From Phaeoceros laevis (taxonomy: Eukaryota > Anthocerotophyta > Anthocerotopsida > Notothyladales), in contig JBNGIQ010007866.1 of the NCBI GenBank assembly GCA_049999765.1, forward strand, positions 1 to 40,521: a stretch of DNA of 40,521 bases. The letters run 5' to 3'. Shown here in pieces: positions 19,801-32,015 of the stretch. The position numbers and the translations under genes are program-made. Each line of letters opens with the position of its first letter. The stretch's first letter is position 1. The notes below the pieces were generated by a model. The model had not been told where the DNA came from and did no database searches. It saw only the letters and a list, made by a program, of their open reading frames with translations.

Positions 19801-21577
19801 TCCTTTAACTTGATGACTTTAGGGCCCCTGCGGACTCCGCTTGCTGTCAGAACTACCTTTGGCTTGCAGTCCACAACCCTCTGTGCCAAGGACTCTGCTG
19901 AAAACCCCGCAAAAACAACCTGCAAATGTATATACTTTCAGTGACACTGCTCTTTACATTCAGGATACCAAACTGCACGAACTGACCACCAGGAGAACTT
20001 ACTGAGTGGACTGCTCCAATTCGGGCACATGCAAGCATAGCAGCTGGCAACTCTGCCAGCATTGGCATGTAGATTACAACAGCATCTCCTTTCTTCACCC
20101 CGATAGCCCTCAGATAGTTCGCAAGCTACACAGCAGAGGAGCACAAATTACGGCTGGTACTAATTAGCGAAGAATCTGCTGCATCTATCAGACCACCAGG
20201 ATCCCCACGTAGTCGCCTAAGGCCTTACGCACCATGCATTCATTGACACCAAACAGGAATGGTATAGGTTTCAAGAGCACCTGGCAAATCTCATCAAGTA
20301 GCTGCTTGTACGTAAGCTTCTTATCAACTCCAGGATCATTGCCTTCCCAGAGAATAGCAACGTCATCTCCTCTCCCTGCCTCAACGTGCCTGTCAACTGC
20401 GTTGTAACAGATGTTTGTTTCACCACCCTTGAACCACTGCGAGCAAGGGACCAAAAAAAAAAGATGTGAAAATTTGTCTCAGGAGAACTGTTGACAGGAA
20501 CAGTAAGACAAGAGTGGGCTTGTAAAAGCTCAGTTGGCCGATCAGGAATGTGCCACTTACCTCGATGGCAATGGGACCCTTGTTGACGTCTATGTTCTCT
20601 GTGTGCACTCTGCCCTCCACCGAAGGCCATTTTTTCTTCCAATAGAATGTTGCTGCGATTTTGCTCCAGAATGCGTCGGGGTCCTTAATCGACCAGTCGT
20701 ACATTGCATCATACTGAAAACAACAAAAATCCAGCTCGTCGATTGGTACAGGTGAAGATTTGAACTACTTTAGTACAGGTGGAGAGTTGAACTACTCAAA
20801 AGGTAATTATGCTTGACAGTCAGGAAAACCTATAAGCTAGCATCTGCAACTACAGGGCATCTCTTGCAGATGAATGCTCCGAAACACTACTTTGTTGCCA
20901 TCGAACCTGTGCCAGTCTCTCCGGCATCCAAGTTCAATTGCATTACACCTACATGCTGCACGAGCAAACCGACGGTATCCTTCGGCATCTAACCGCTCCT
21001 GCACTGTTTCCCCGGACACTGCTGAAATTGTCTGATGTTCACAATCTCAAAACAGATCGTGCCACATTCAGGTGACTGACCTTCCTAGTTCAGACACTCT
21101 GATGGTAGATGTAATTCTGACCTCCAAAGGTCAGTCAGTCAGCCGCCAATAATCCACGAAGCAAAGATCCGGCACTCACTGAACACTCACCTTCTCTCTG
21201 GACGAAAAGAGTGCGCGGGTCTTGAACGCCTCGCTGGCGTATTCCAACTCCTCCTCCAGCGCTTCCAGGGACTCCTGTGCGACCACGACGTCTGCCTGCG
21301 CGGCCCTGATAGTCCCACCGTTGAGGCCATTCCCGTTCGACACCCTCGCGCTCCCGAGATCCATCTTGCCTGGAAGATGGCAGAAACTAAGACTATGGCA
21401 GCTCGAACTGGCAGCTCCGGCCAGCTGACGAGATCTCAGGCCCCGGGCCCCGACAGTGGGAGGCTTGGCCGCTAGAGAGACGCGCAAGAGGGCGTTGTCG
21501 CCAGGGGTAGAACGACTCGGCGAACCAGGAGGCAACGCTGTAGAAGTTGTGCCAGCGGGTGTGACGGCCATGGCCAT
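16854..21577 (-). CDS. ACS: Acetyl-CoA synthetase, plastid type
   Basis: AMP-forming ligase making acetyl-CoA from acetate, ATP and CoA, probably in plastids. Eighteen exons: 21577-21191, 20713-20561, 20436-20281, 20125-20003, 19919-19751, 19598-19516, 19401-19300, 19206-19118, 18957-18867, 18752-18639, 18526-18450, 18311-18233, 18071-18003, 17873-17698, 17588-17532, 17402-17312, 17224-17126 and 17039-16854. All phases match; 766 residues. The first ~75 residues are rich in Ser, Thr, Ala and Arg with few acids, as in a transit peptide. Next is [16 protein letters not shown], where catalytic homology starts. Family motifs: [22 protein letters not shown] (P-loop-like A3), [41 protein letters not shown] and [11 protein letters not shown], which carries the catalytic lysine that is acetylated in this family. 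Length and order match plant ACS. Confidence 0.95.
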
Positions 21578-22036
21578 GGTGTGCAGAGCGTGGAAAAGTC
21601 ACAAACAGAATCACGGCCTGTCGCCTGACACTGGCAGACCTGGTGCCCGCACTCCCCGGTGGCTAGTTTCGTAGGCACTGTACGGTATCTACAAGGAGCT
21701 ACTTGAGTCGGGATGACTCCTGACCGGATTTTTTTTGGAGTCGCTCCAAAACCTTGCGCCTTTTGATGATCTACTGTCATTTTTATCAGATACTTGTAAT
21801 TCCACGAGATACGGATAAGCTATGGAGCAGTCGAAGGCGGTGGAAGATGAAAGCATTGGGAAAGCGACATGATATCTGTACAATGCACCAACAGCAGCGA
21901 AACTAGAGTGTGGAACTTGCACCCAGGTTTCAACAAGAACGATGATAGAATTACAAATCTGCACAACGCACATTTCCTCGTTGATGGCGTTCTGCTTGAT
22001 AGAGCTATCCAGCCTGCAAAGCACCTACTATGCAGC
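21578..22036. promoter_or_regulatory. Spacer holding the ACS promoter and the Kir 3' UTR
   Basis: 459 bases lie between the Kir stop codon and the ACS start codon, both on the minus strand. The ACS promoter and 5' UTR must lie here. I see no distinct motif; small frames on both strands lack family features. Confidence 0.4.
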
Positions 22037-25000
22037 TCACGTAGTGTCGGATGCCAAGGCCATCACAAGGGCTTGCTTTGCGCTCTCCATCAAAGGCGCA
22101 AATAGATGTTGATGCGAGCCTTGGGCAGATTGATGATGAGATGCTTGCTGAACCCGCACCGCCAGCTCCACCACCATCTGCTTCCAAATTTGAGCCTTCG
22201 CTTCTGCTCTGGCCACCTGCTAAAACGGGAGAAAGCTGTTAGCTGGTTGGGGACGGCTGAGGGTGGCACAAGCGGAAGGACATCACCCACCCTTGGGTCG
22301 GGGTCAATGTGTTTGATCCTGTCAGCTCCGCCTGAAAGGCTTCGTTGAAGCCGGCTGGGGACCACAAGCCGAGGAACTGTTAGGCTGGACGAATGATTGC
22401 GGGCACCATCAGAATCGTCGCTGTCTGAAGTGCTTGTTTGCTCTGGAATAGAGTTGACTACTCCGTCTTCAGCTGAGATGTTCTTCGAGTCATCCGCAGA
22501 AAAATTGATGAAGGTAGGTAGATTGAGTGCTGACGGGGTCAAAGGAGTGAGACCCGGTCTTATGATCAAATTCTCCGTCGTGCGCACCACAGAATCGAAC
22601 TTCGAGAAGTCCTGCACAGCTCAGCAACTGGGTTGGAACTGAAGAAGAGGGTTGCACTATTGCGCAGCTTGTCCGTCCATCAGCTAGCAACTTACCACAC
22701 AACGGCGACCGCTAGGTAGTCGTGCCACCATAGTCCTGCACCTCCGAAACATTTTATTGTTAAGTCTGACTGGCTTGCAACAGGAGACTACCGAGGGACC
22801 ATGGATATGTTGTAAAGTCAGATGGAGGAGATCACGTACTCGAACCGAGCTTCTTTGCAAATGTCGGAAGGGCGATACGAATGACGAGCTGCACAGACAT
22901 CGGCGAATCTCGTTATATAGACACACTCTTCCGAAACCAATACTTTTGAGCACCGGGGGATGTCCTCGCTACACGCACCCTGCAGCTTGCTAGAGGTGGA
23001 CGCATCTACGCCTTCCAGCAGTACGAGTATCTCCATGTCACAATCCTCCATAGCCTGGGGAACAGATCTACAATGGTGAAAGAGGTCTCACAGAAACATA
23101 GAAAGTATGAACTTGTACATGATGAGGAAAAACTGACCTGCAGGGTGAGCCCATACAAAGGACTAGAAGCAGTGATTGGATGCTTGACAACGCATGGGAG
23201 GCCAAGGAAAACCTGGCTCCCGCCAATGAGCTGCAGAATCGGTCAAGGTAAGTTGTTTGGCTGCTTTGCATTCGCTTCATATCACCACAAGCAGACGCCT
23301 GTGTGCTTACTGGAAGATTCATGAAGTTAAAAACACTTTCATCCTCTGACGTAAGGACGTTATTCAGGGCAACCAACATCCTGACGCTGGCCTGTTGGTG
23401 GTAAAATTACGAGTTATCAGCAAACACTAATGGTCAGGGTATCAACAATTTATCCCAGGCTCCCAGGCGTTAAGGTTACCTCAATCACTTGATGCTTTCG
23501 AATATTCGCCATTCTAAGAGCCAATACTTGCACACCATCTTCCTAACAACAGCAGACCAAAACGATCAAGACGGCTGAAGAAGAGCTCAAGCATGTCACA
23601 TTCTCAAATGAGTGTATTCCTGTACCTCAGAAAGCACCATGCTTCGGCTAAATATCAGAGTCTGGGCACGTCGAGTTGGACGGGAAAACCTGGACCGAAT
23701 GCAGTGATGGTTAAGAAATGATTGCGTCAATGCATGTCTCGTTGCTCGTTGCTCAGAAGAGATCGTAGTTCTATTCTGACATTGTAGTCCTAAGGACAGC
23801 GGCCAGTGTGGATGTACCTCGCATAGAAGATGCCAAGGAGAGAGTATGCCACGATCAAACTTGCAATTGACTGTATCAAAACCATACTGTTCGTAACCAG
23901 ACATCTCGGATCTGGAGTGAGCTCGCCACCATAACCTACAGGTCCAAATCCAGATGTTGAGATACCATTCTTATATTGAGATACCAGTGTCATTGTGTAG
24001 GCTAGCATTACAAATACCAAAATATCTTCCAAATCAGCGACCACACGTAACTCACCTATAGTCATAGACGTCTGGACACTGTTCACATCACAAAGCAGTC
24101 AAAGCAACCGGTATTAACTATCTGATCCCCAAAAGGTTGTATTGCCAGACAGGCCAGAAAAAAACTCCAGCATGACTTCACAATTGTTCACTAACGGACA
24201 AGATTTTTGATTGTCCAAGGTCGTACCTGAACCAAACTGCGTGACTGAAGGAACGGACTCCTGGGATGCAGAAATTGTTGTGGGCCTGTACGAAAAAGAA
24301 CATGTTCTGCTTACCCGTCAGTAGTACCCATGTCCTCCAAATTATAAAATCAGACGGAATAATGTTTTGGAAGACTGTGAGTAAGTGCAACCAACCTCAT
24401 AGTAATAGGGAATGGCAAAAACCACGAAAAGCAAGAAGTAGGTACAGAAGAGCAGTCCGAAGAACCGTAAGTTTGGCAACTGCAACACGGCACAGGCACA
24501 CAGTCACAGAACGAACTAGACATGATGAAGACTTAAGATTGACTAGCACGCTGAGTTATGACTCCACGTTGCCCCCCTGCAAAGCAGTGAGCTCGCAGAA
24601 GAAGTGCCTTACATTAACGAGGGTGTGGAAGAGGTCCCCCCAGTAGAGACTTGACTGTGGTAGACTTCGTCTTTCCACGTTAAGCCCGCCCCTGACAACA
24701 GATGGGGTGGCACCATAGTGAGCGTACGAAATCTATGCATGTACAGATACTCATTCCCTCAATTCACTACGGTCTCGCATTGTTCCCAACTCAAAGTCCC
24801 CGATAGTAAGGGGTGTCTTGACTGTGCAATTGCCCATTCAGATAGGCCAGACATGTGTTTCTCAAACTGCTGGAACGTCCACACTCTGTAACAGCTTGGA
24901 TGATCAGTACAACAGTGACAGCGCACCTCTTGTCCACCAGAGGCAATTTTCGAGTAGGTTTACAGATCAGAGGGGTGGTGGATGAATGCCCCCTCTCTAG

Positions 25001-25686
25001 CGTCTCAGTCAACGCCATTGTTCGCCTTGCCCCGGACGAGGAACCGAAGCTCCAGACCTAAAGTGCATAGAGCTCAAATGCACCCTCAAAGGCGACAGCA
25101 TTTCTGTGATCTGTCTGCCATTCCGGACTCGCTGCGGCCATCACACACTCTGGAAGACTGCCAGACAAGGCTGAGCAATGCCTCAACGCGTTCACACCAG
25201 AATTGCAACAAGCTGCCTGCTCCGTGCAGAGTTGCTTGGCCAGGTACCTGCCGAAAGTGCAAACATGTCCATCCTTCTCCTAAAGTCAACAATCACCACC
25301 AAATTGAAGGAAGACACGCTTCAGGATTGCAGCCAAGCGAGTCTTCCTCCTCGCAGCTCTGTCGTCTGGCAACCAACCTCCATTCGGGACCACGGAAATT
25401 TGCTGTTGCGGGAGCACCTTGAGGCACCTATTTGACCGGAACTTCGAAGGTCCATTTCATAGAGAGAGAATGAACTGCATGTCCCGGTTGTCACGGAACG
25501 GTCGACCAGGGTAGATTGGCTACTGTAGCTTTCCAAGTGGCCCAGGCAAGCAGCCACTCGCCACACGCCACCCGCGTCGCTTTGGGACAAGGCGAAAGAC
25601 GGTGAAACAAGCGGCGTGTACCTCGGAGACTGGGGCCCACCGCCTTTAGGAGGCCCGGACAAATTCCAGTCCCCATCTCCAGCCAT
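22037..25686 (-). CDS. Inward-rectifier (Kir-type) potassium channel
   Basis: Fourteen exons with matching phases cover the channel: 24654-24613, 24479-24396, 24285-24227, 24078-24056, 23935-23818, 23689-23626, 23542-23480, 23391-23311, 23230-23138, 23054-22979, 22888-22840, 22735-22696, 22611-22291 and 22216-22037 (430 residues). In order: slide helix SSLYWGDLFHTLVN; first membrane helix FFGLLFCTYFLLFVVFAIP; outer loop NNFCIPGVRSFSHAVWF; pore helix and selectivity filter SVQTSMTIGYGG; second helix from NSMVLIQSIASLIVAYSLLG to FYAR; then the Kir cytoplasmic domain, with RPTRRAQTLIFS, RMANIRKHQVIE, HPITASSPLYGL, MEILVLLEG and ARHSYRPSDI, and VDFSKFDSVV. The order of the two helices, GYG filter and immunoglobulin-like domain is diagnostic of Kir. 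The N-terminus is unresolved: LRFLVRGKANNG at ~25,020-25,055 resembles the Kir R-x-x-G-x-x-N motif, and an ATG at 25,686 may be the start. The last ~150 residues are Ser-rich and specific to this protein. Confidence 0.88.
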
Positions 25687-25835
25687 GAAGTGCACTCAAC
25701 GACAATGTATATCCATATAGCAAAAGCAGCATCTGGATTTTGATCCTTCGACTATTCCAGGCGGCTGGACCTACCGATCTCCGAGCTAGGCATGGGCATT
25801 GGACAGTGTCTATAAAGAATCGCCTATTTTTTGAG

Positions 25836-28800
25836 CTAATCCAACACCGGAGGCCGACGCATGCTTAGTTCCCGCTTCAGCAACGGAAGATCCTCCAGCC
25901 CATGGTGGGCCTGTAAAACGTCCTGCGGAAGACAATGATCCGGCACCAACCAGTCATGCAAATTTACATCGGCCATCAACAAGTCTTCGGTGCTGCAATT
26001 GGACGCAAGCGAGAACCAACGTACCTCAGCTGCAGCGCGAGCATCTTGCAAGATCCTGCCATCTGTTTCTATGCGGGCAATGCTGAACTCAGGGAGGTTG
26101 CCAGACTGGCGTTTCCCGAGAAGCTCTCCGGGACCCCGAGATTCCAAGTCCACTTCTGCAAGGTAGAACCCGTCTCTAGATTTCTCAAGCAGCTTCAAGC
26201 GACCCAGGGCATTACTGGAGCCAAGGAGAATGCAGATGGACTCTCTCGATCCCCTGCCCACTCGTCCTCGCAGCTGGTGCAGCTGCGCCATCCCATACCT
26301 GTCCGCGTGCTCAATCACCATGACAGAAGCCTCTGGAATATCAATGCCAACTTCAATCACTGTCGTCGAGACCAGGACCTGGGTCTGCCCTGTCTTGAAC
26401 AGGTGCATAGCTTCTTCCTTCTCATGAGGTTTCAAGCGTCCATGAACAAGGCCACATTTGAAGCCGCTGAACTGTTTCTCCAGGTTTCCAAATTCTGCCG
26501 CAGCAGCACGGACATCTGGAAGTTGTTCAGATATTTCAATAACAGGAAACACAAAAAATGCTCTTCCTCCAGCGTCCAGCTCATCCTGCACGAGCTGTTT
26601 CCATTCCACCGTAATTAGCTTCCTCGGAAATTACATGGTCAAGATCAAGCACAAACCCCTGCATCTCATGGCCTTTCACAACGATATCACACCTTGTAGG
26701 CCTCTCTGCGGCCTTTCTCAGTGCCAGGAAAGACATGGGTGACGATGGGAGGCCGTCCAGGTGGTAATTCCGTAATCTGCAAGCATTACAACTGACACTG
26801 TCAGTGGGTGGAAACGCTTGTACGTGCAGATCCTTGCCGTCCAAGGAACTGAGTAATATCATGCAGTCCTCAAGTGTCTAAAACAGACCCTTAAAGCCCA
26901 ATTGTCTGAAAACCAACCAACCTGACTGAGGGACATATCTCCATGCATTGCCAGGGCTAAAGATCTTGGTATTGGTGTTGCAGACATGGCAAGTATGTGC
27001 GGATGGCGAAGTGGTGCTAATTGATGTGTTTTGCCAGAACTCTCATCTGGGTCAAGTGCACCAGGCAGTGTGGGGTCACTTACTGGTGAGACAGCTGGTC
27101 CCTGTAAAACAACAAAAAGATCATTTTCAAACCGTTAAAAATAAAACAGTGTCGCAAAGAGCTTTTGCACTTCATTGCAAAAGCGCTCTGGTAAAAAACA
27201 TTGTAGTACCTTACTATGCAGACGTCCCCTTTGATCCACACCAAAGCGGTGCTGCTCGTCAATGACAGCAAGCCCCAGTGCTGCAAATTTCACTCTCTCT
27301 GATATCAGGCTGTGAGTTCCAATAGCCAGAGCGATTTCCCCATTCTCCAGCCCCTGCAAAAAAGTCTCAGCACATAGAACTGGACCCAGACCTTACATAT
27401 GGCATCTCAAACATGAGGGCAAGTGGGTTGTGAACTTACAGATCGTATGGCACGAGCTTTACTCAAAGTTGTGGATCCAGTCAGTAAAGCTACACGTGGC
27501 CTCTCTGACTCTTCTATAGCATTAAGCCAGTCAACAACACGTTGATGATGCTGACTAGCAAGAAATTCAGTAGGCGCCATGAGCGCTCCCTGTGTTCAAC
27601 AAGGAGTCAGATCATCTGAAGTGCTAAAGGAGTGGTAAGGGCAGCAGCACTATGACATCTGCTGCTTGAAAGTTTTGCGTGTAACTTCGTTACCTGGTAG
27701 CCTGCATCGATCACTTCCAGAAGCGCCAGAAATGCTACAATAGTCTTCCCGCAGCCAACATCTCCCTGCAGTTACAAAATCGTCAAAATCTACAGACGTC
27801 AAAATCTACAGATGTCATAGCAGTATGCACTACACAAGCATGTACGGAAAACATGGAAATCAAATTGATGTACAAAACTGTTGTGGTGTAACAAAGGATT
27901 GCAGCACCTACAGTATCTATTCACCTGCAACAAACGGCTCATGGGTACAGGACTCTGCAGGTCCCACATTATTTCTGATGCAGCCTTTTTCTGAGAGCTT
28001 GTAAGGTCATACGGCAACGATCTGACCATCTTCAAAGTAAGTGGAGACCATTTTTCCATATCAAGGGTTCCCTCCCCGGTCTTTGACCTTGAAAGGCCTG
28101 AGGCAGCAAGATAACCATCCGCAACTTGCTGCCTGTTGAGAAGCATAGCAAGCTGTTTCCAAGTCCATTCAAGGTTAGACCCTGCTCTAACAATTCAGCA
28201 TAGTTTCATTGAAACCACAACCAGCTGCCTGTACGACAAACCTGGAGATAAAAGAACTCATCAAAAACAAGGCGCTCGCGGGCTTGCTCAGCTTCCCTTA
28301 CAGTGGCTGGTGTATGGATGCAAATGTACGCCTGCAGTTAAATAGCTCGATGGTTCATGTCTCACATGTGACCCTAATTTGGCGCTTTACAATTCAGAGC
28401 AGGCATGGCCATTGTATACAAACCTGGCGCAGTTCAAGCAAATTAAAGCGCCTCCGAATTTTCTCAGGTAAAGGGTCAAAGCCTGATGGCAAATCCAGTA
28501 AGACCCTAGTTCAGCAGAGATATATGATCAGAAAGATTTTCACCAGCATAAGTACAAAGAAAATCATAAAGGCCAATTCATCTTGGCTATACAGTACCTC
28601 TGTATGCATTGCCCAATTAATTTGGGTTGAAGATCTCCCTTGGCAGAGTAGACAGGATGCGGCTTCCCAGAAACTTGGATTTCCGTGATCTCCGGTTTGG
28701 GAATGTCCTTGCTCCCAGGTTCTTGGCCCTTTTGGTCCCAGATATCAAGATTGAACTCTCTAATTTCGTAGTGGTTTTCTCCTGCCATTGCCATAGCCTT

Positions 28801-31338
28801 CACCTGTACCAGGAGTTATACAGAGGAGTAAATCAACTCTATCTCTGTAATAACACTCCATCATGAACGGCCTTCGGTTCTATGCTAAACCAATCTACTG
28901 TACCTTTCCACTTGCTGTGACTGATGCACCCAGTGGGTATTTTGATGACATTCTGTCAAGAAACCCGTGAGTTGCATATCGAGATCCTCGGAAGAACCTC
29001 TTTAGATGTAGATAAATTACAGTGGATTCAACATCGTCTGAGTCTTGCCAGTCAGATGGACCTGTAGAACCCTTCAAACCCTCAGAAATGCTTCTCACCA
29101 CAACTTCAACCAGTCCAAGACTGGCGCTCAAAGCTACTCCTCTGCAACAGAACATTGCCTACTTTTGAGTAATCATAAAAAGACCACAACAGAAAGAGAC
29201 TTTGCAAGCTGTGGTGGAAAGATTCCCAGCGAAGTTGTACAACTTAACAATAAACCAATGCAGAGCAGTCCAATGACGTACTTTGAGGTCCAAATCTTTC
29301 CAGTAAAAGATACATGTTTTCCACTTTCTATCACTCCTTCTGCCTGTTCGAAGTTGACATAGGTACGCGGGACGTGGTGCAGAAGCACACGAACCTGCAA
29401 GGCCAAAAGACCTGACAGACTAAGACAACAGAAGGGTCCAAAGACATGGGATGCTAGACACTTTTCTGCAGAACTTGGCTTACCGTGTGAAACCCATTCT
29501 CCTCCAAACGTGACTTGGCACCCCGAGGCAGAACCCCAATCTTGGAAATTAGAGTTCTCAAAACCCCTTCATCCCAGGATGAAATACTTCCTCCACTGCT
29601 TTTTGTAGCACTTTTGTTTTCGTGTTGGATGACAAGGTCAATAGGACGTATTCCTGTGCGAGGACCTGTCCTAGAAGCCTTTGGCTTCCTGGTGGCCCCA
29701 TTTTTCTTCAAGAGGTGGTCCATTGACAGGCCCCGGTCTAAAACAGGGACACTCTTTCTACTTTGAGGATATGGGCTGCTGCTTTGTGATGCTGGCAGTG
29801 CAACATCATTGCTCTCCCTAGCAGGATCATAGAGCTCTACGGGATCACTACTGCCAAATACAATCGCAGGATGAGAAGTTAATATAAGACTAGATAAGGT
29901 TTCTGAAGCTCCGCTGCTGTTGCCAAAATCCTGCTTGCTTACTACATCAGGCAACTTTTGTTTTTCAAGTTGTTTCCCAGCACAGTCTAGATCTTGGTTG
30001 GCCTCTTGAAAAGCAACCATATCCTGAACACCACGGAAGCCCCAAATTTGGACGACCTGGAGAATGACATAGCAACACAATTACGATATGCTCAATTCAC
30101 AGCACAATGATCTCAGGTACTGGATACATAAGTATTGTCCTTCGACTGTGTGATTCACCTCATTTTATTAACTAATGCAAAGTCAGGAAAACTTGACCTT
30201 GCCCCAGAGTACATTGTTTGCATAATACAACAGCCTCCAGCTACTTTGTTACCAGTCAGAAACCAAGCATGAAAATAAGCTCGTCACACTCCAACTTGGG
30301 GAATACGAGAGATATTCTAACTCTAACAGGAGCAACAAACACACCCCGTCTAGAAGCTGTAACCTGCTTGAGGGAGTCAGCTGATCATAGGATCTTGAAG
30401 CCTCCGCATATCTTTGAAGCAAGTCACAACAATCCAACCCAAGCCTTAAGTCGTTTCCGGAAACAAGAGCAGCGAGCTGAGACTGCAGAAATTCATCAAA
30501 CCTGCAACAAAACAGACAATAGACATAAATATGATGAGTACAAGCATGACGAGTATAGTACGAAAACAAGGGCGAAAAATATCAGCAACTGGTCGTGAAT
30601 TATGGGTGGGCTTTAGTGTTTGGACATGCACTTACCTTGATATTTTTCCCGTGGCATTGACGAAACCTTTGGATGCTTCGAACATAATTGCCCTCATGAA
30701 CTTCTCATCAGCCTGACGCTATAATCATTAGACCAGAGCAAACGTATACAAACATCAGTTCAAACCGTGGTTGAAGAAACAAAGCATGCCGAGGCATAAA
30801 GGCTCTAACCGAGATGAACCATATAAGAATTCCACACAGGTCAGAGCTCACCAGTGGACTTTGCTCAGCTGGGTTATTGTCCGTGGATAGACGTACATTG
30901 CTGCCAATCTCAGATAAAGCAGCACAGGTGAACCGATCTTTTGCAAAACAAATTTCAGGAGGGAAGGTTCTGCTTCCTGGATTACAGAAGCGTTGTTACG
31001 AATATAACATAAATTGTTAGGCCCCAGTAACCACCAAGGAGAAGAAGAGCACCAGGACAAAGTCGTGAACCTGGTTGTCCAGTCGATGTTCTTTGAATGC
31101 TCGACAAGGTCACAGAATAGCCTCTACTGAGAGGCAGACGCGAATTTAGAAACCCTGGCATACAGTGGTAGTAGATCCTACTACATGCGAGTAGAGAAAT
31201 TTTCCTTTTGAAGCCCAACGGCAGCTGTGATGGCAATTTCTTTTCCGGCAAAGACAACATCTTCGCCAGTGGGTGACAGAAGCACCCTGCCTCAGTACGA
31301 CTGGAGCCCGTCACGGTGGTTGCCAAGAGCCTCATCAT
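25836..31338 (-). CDS. RECG: RecG-type ATP-dependent DNA helicase, organelle-targeted
   Basis: Remodels stalled forks and branched DNA; plant RECG acts in plastids and mitochondria to limit repeat recombination. Seventeen exons: 31338-31071, 30976-30852, 30718-30636, 30501-30345, 30056-29484, 29394-29282, 29141-28904, 28803-28598, 28505-28424, 28331-28242, 28152-27925, 27765-27694, 27589-27440, 27353-27210, 27101-26922, 26776-26693 and 26618-25836. Phases agree; 1191 residues. The N-terminus ([18 protein letters not shown]) is Arg/Ser/Thr rich and looks like an organelle leader. The wedge/OB region begins near [19 protein letters not shown]. Helicase motifs: [22 protein letters not shown] (Walker A), [26 protein letters not shown] (motif II), [12 protein letters not shown] (III), [17 protein letters not shown] (V) and QLRGRVGRG (VI), then [15 protein letters not shown]. 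The 573-base exon encodes a long low-complexity insert before the wedge domain, making it longer than bacterial RecG. Confidence 0.95.
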
Positions 31339-32015
31339 CCTCCTCACATGGTACCATCCAGAATCTTGAATCCGGTGCCCAGTGGGCTTGGTGGTCAACC
31401 CACACGCACTCTTCCTGCTCCTAGATCAACCGTAATCCATTACGACGAAAGTCTCGCTGCACTTCTCTTCGTGATTCCATGTCATGGGGCAACCCAAATG
31501 CGAATCCGGCCAGATCGGTGCAAAGCACAAGTTTCACAGGAATGAGCGCAAGTTCTCCAGATCAATTTGCCAAACTGGCGATGCGAGACAGGAAGCTCCA
31601 TCAGTGGACCTTGGACGTTTCAGAATTCGGATCGTGCCATGTCGATCAGTGATTTTGAGGGCATCGGGGGTTTAAGGGCGTTGTTGAGCTGAATTTTGCG
31701 TGACTCATCAATATAGCATTCTAGCAGTACGTGTACTGTTCCAAGTTACTTCCCGCCAACACGGCAAAACCTACGCTACCTCGCGGCAGAACCCATGCCA
31801 CCACACGGCAGAACCCATGCCACCACACGGCAAAACCTGCGTACGGTCGATTTTACTACCCTTCAATGCTAGAACGCAAGGATTTTGGACCTCATACGCC
31901 TTAGCAGTGGAAATGCGTCACTATTGGTGCATGTCAGTGCCACCTATCCGACAGAGAAATCTGCTTTCAGGCCCGCCATGGCCAGGGATTGACTGAAAAT
32001 GCAGGTCTGCCTGCG
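31339..32015. promoter_or_regulatory. Divergent promoter region of RECG and LCYE
   Basis: 677 bases lie between the RecG (-) and LCYE (+) start codons and must hold both promoters and 5' UTRs. It includes four tandem 22-base units at 31760-31847. I see no clear TATA box. Confidence 0.5.
31760..31847 (+). repeat. Four 22-bp tandem units
   Basis: The unit CACGGCAGAACCCATGCCAC (plus CA) occurs four times, the second and third copies nearly identical and the outer ones diverged. It starts 256 bases upstream of the LCYE start codon. Confidence 0.8.

Noticed and set aside
20837-21019. Minus frame with [17 protein letters not shown] as an extra ACS exon
   Set aside because: No donor/acceptor choice keeps phase with either flanking exon, while 21577-21191 joins 20713-20561 directly in phase and matches ACS homologues. 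It lies inside a 477-base intron.
21578-22036. Small frames between the Kir and ACS genes as a separate gene
   Set aside because: Short, overlapping on both strands, and located where the promoter and UTRs of ACS must be.
22818-23051. Continuous minus frame reading past KLQ into GACSEDIPRC
   Set aside because: The Kir fold is recovered only by splicing at 22979 to 22888; the read-through is intron.
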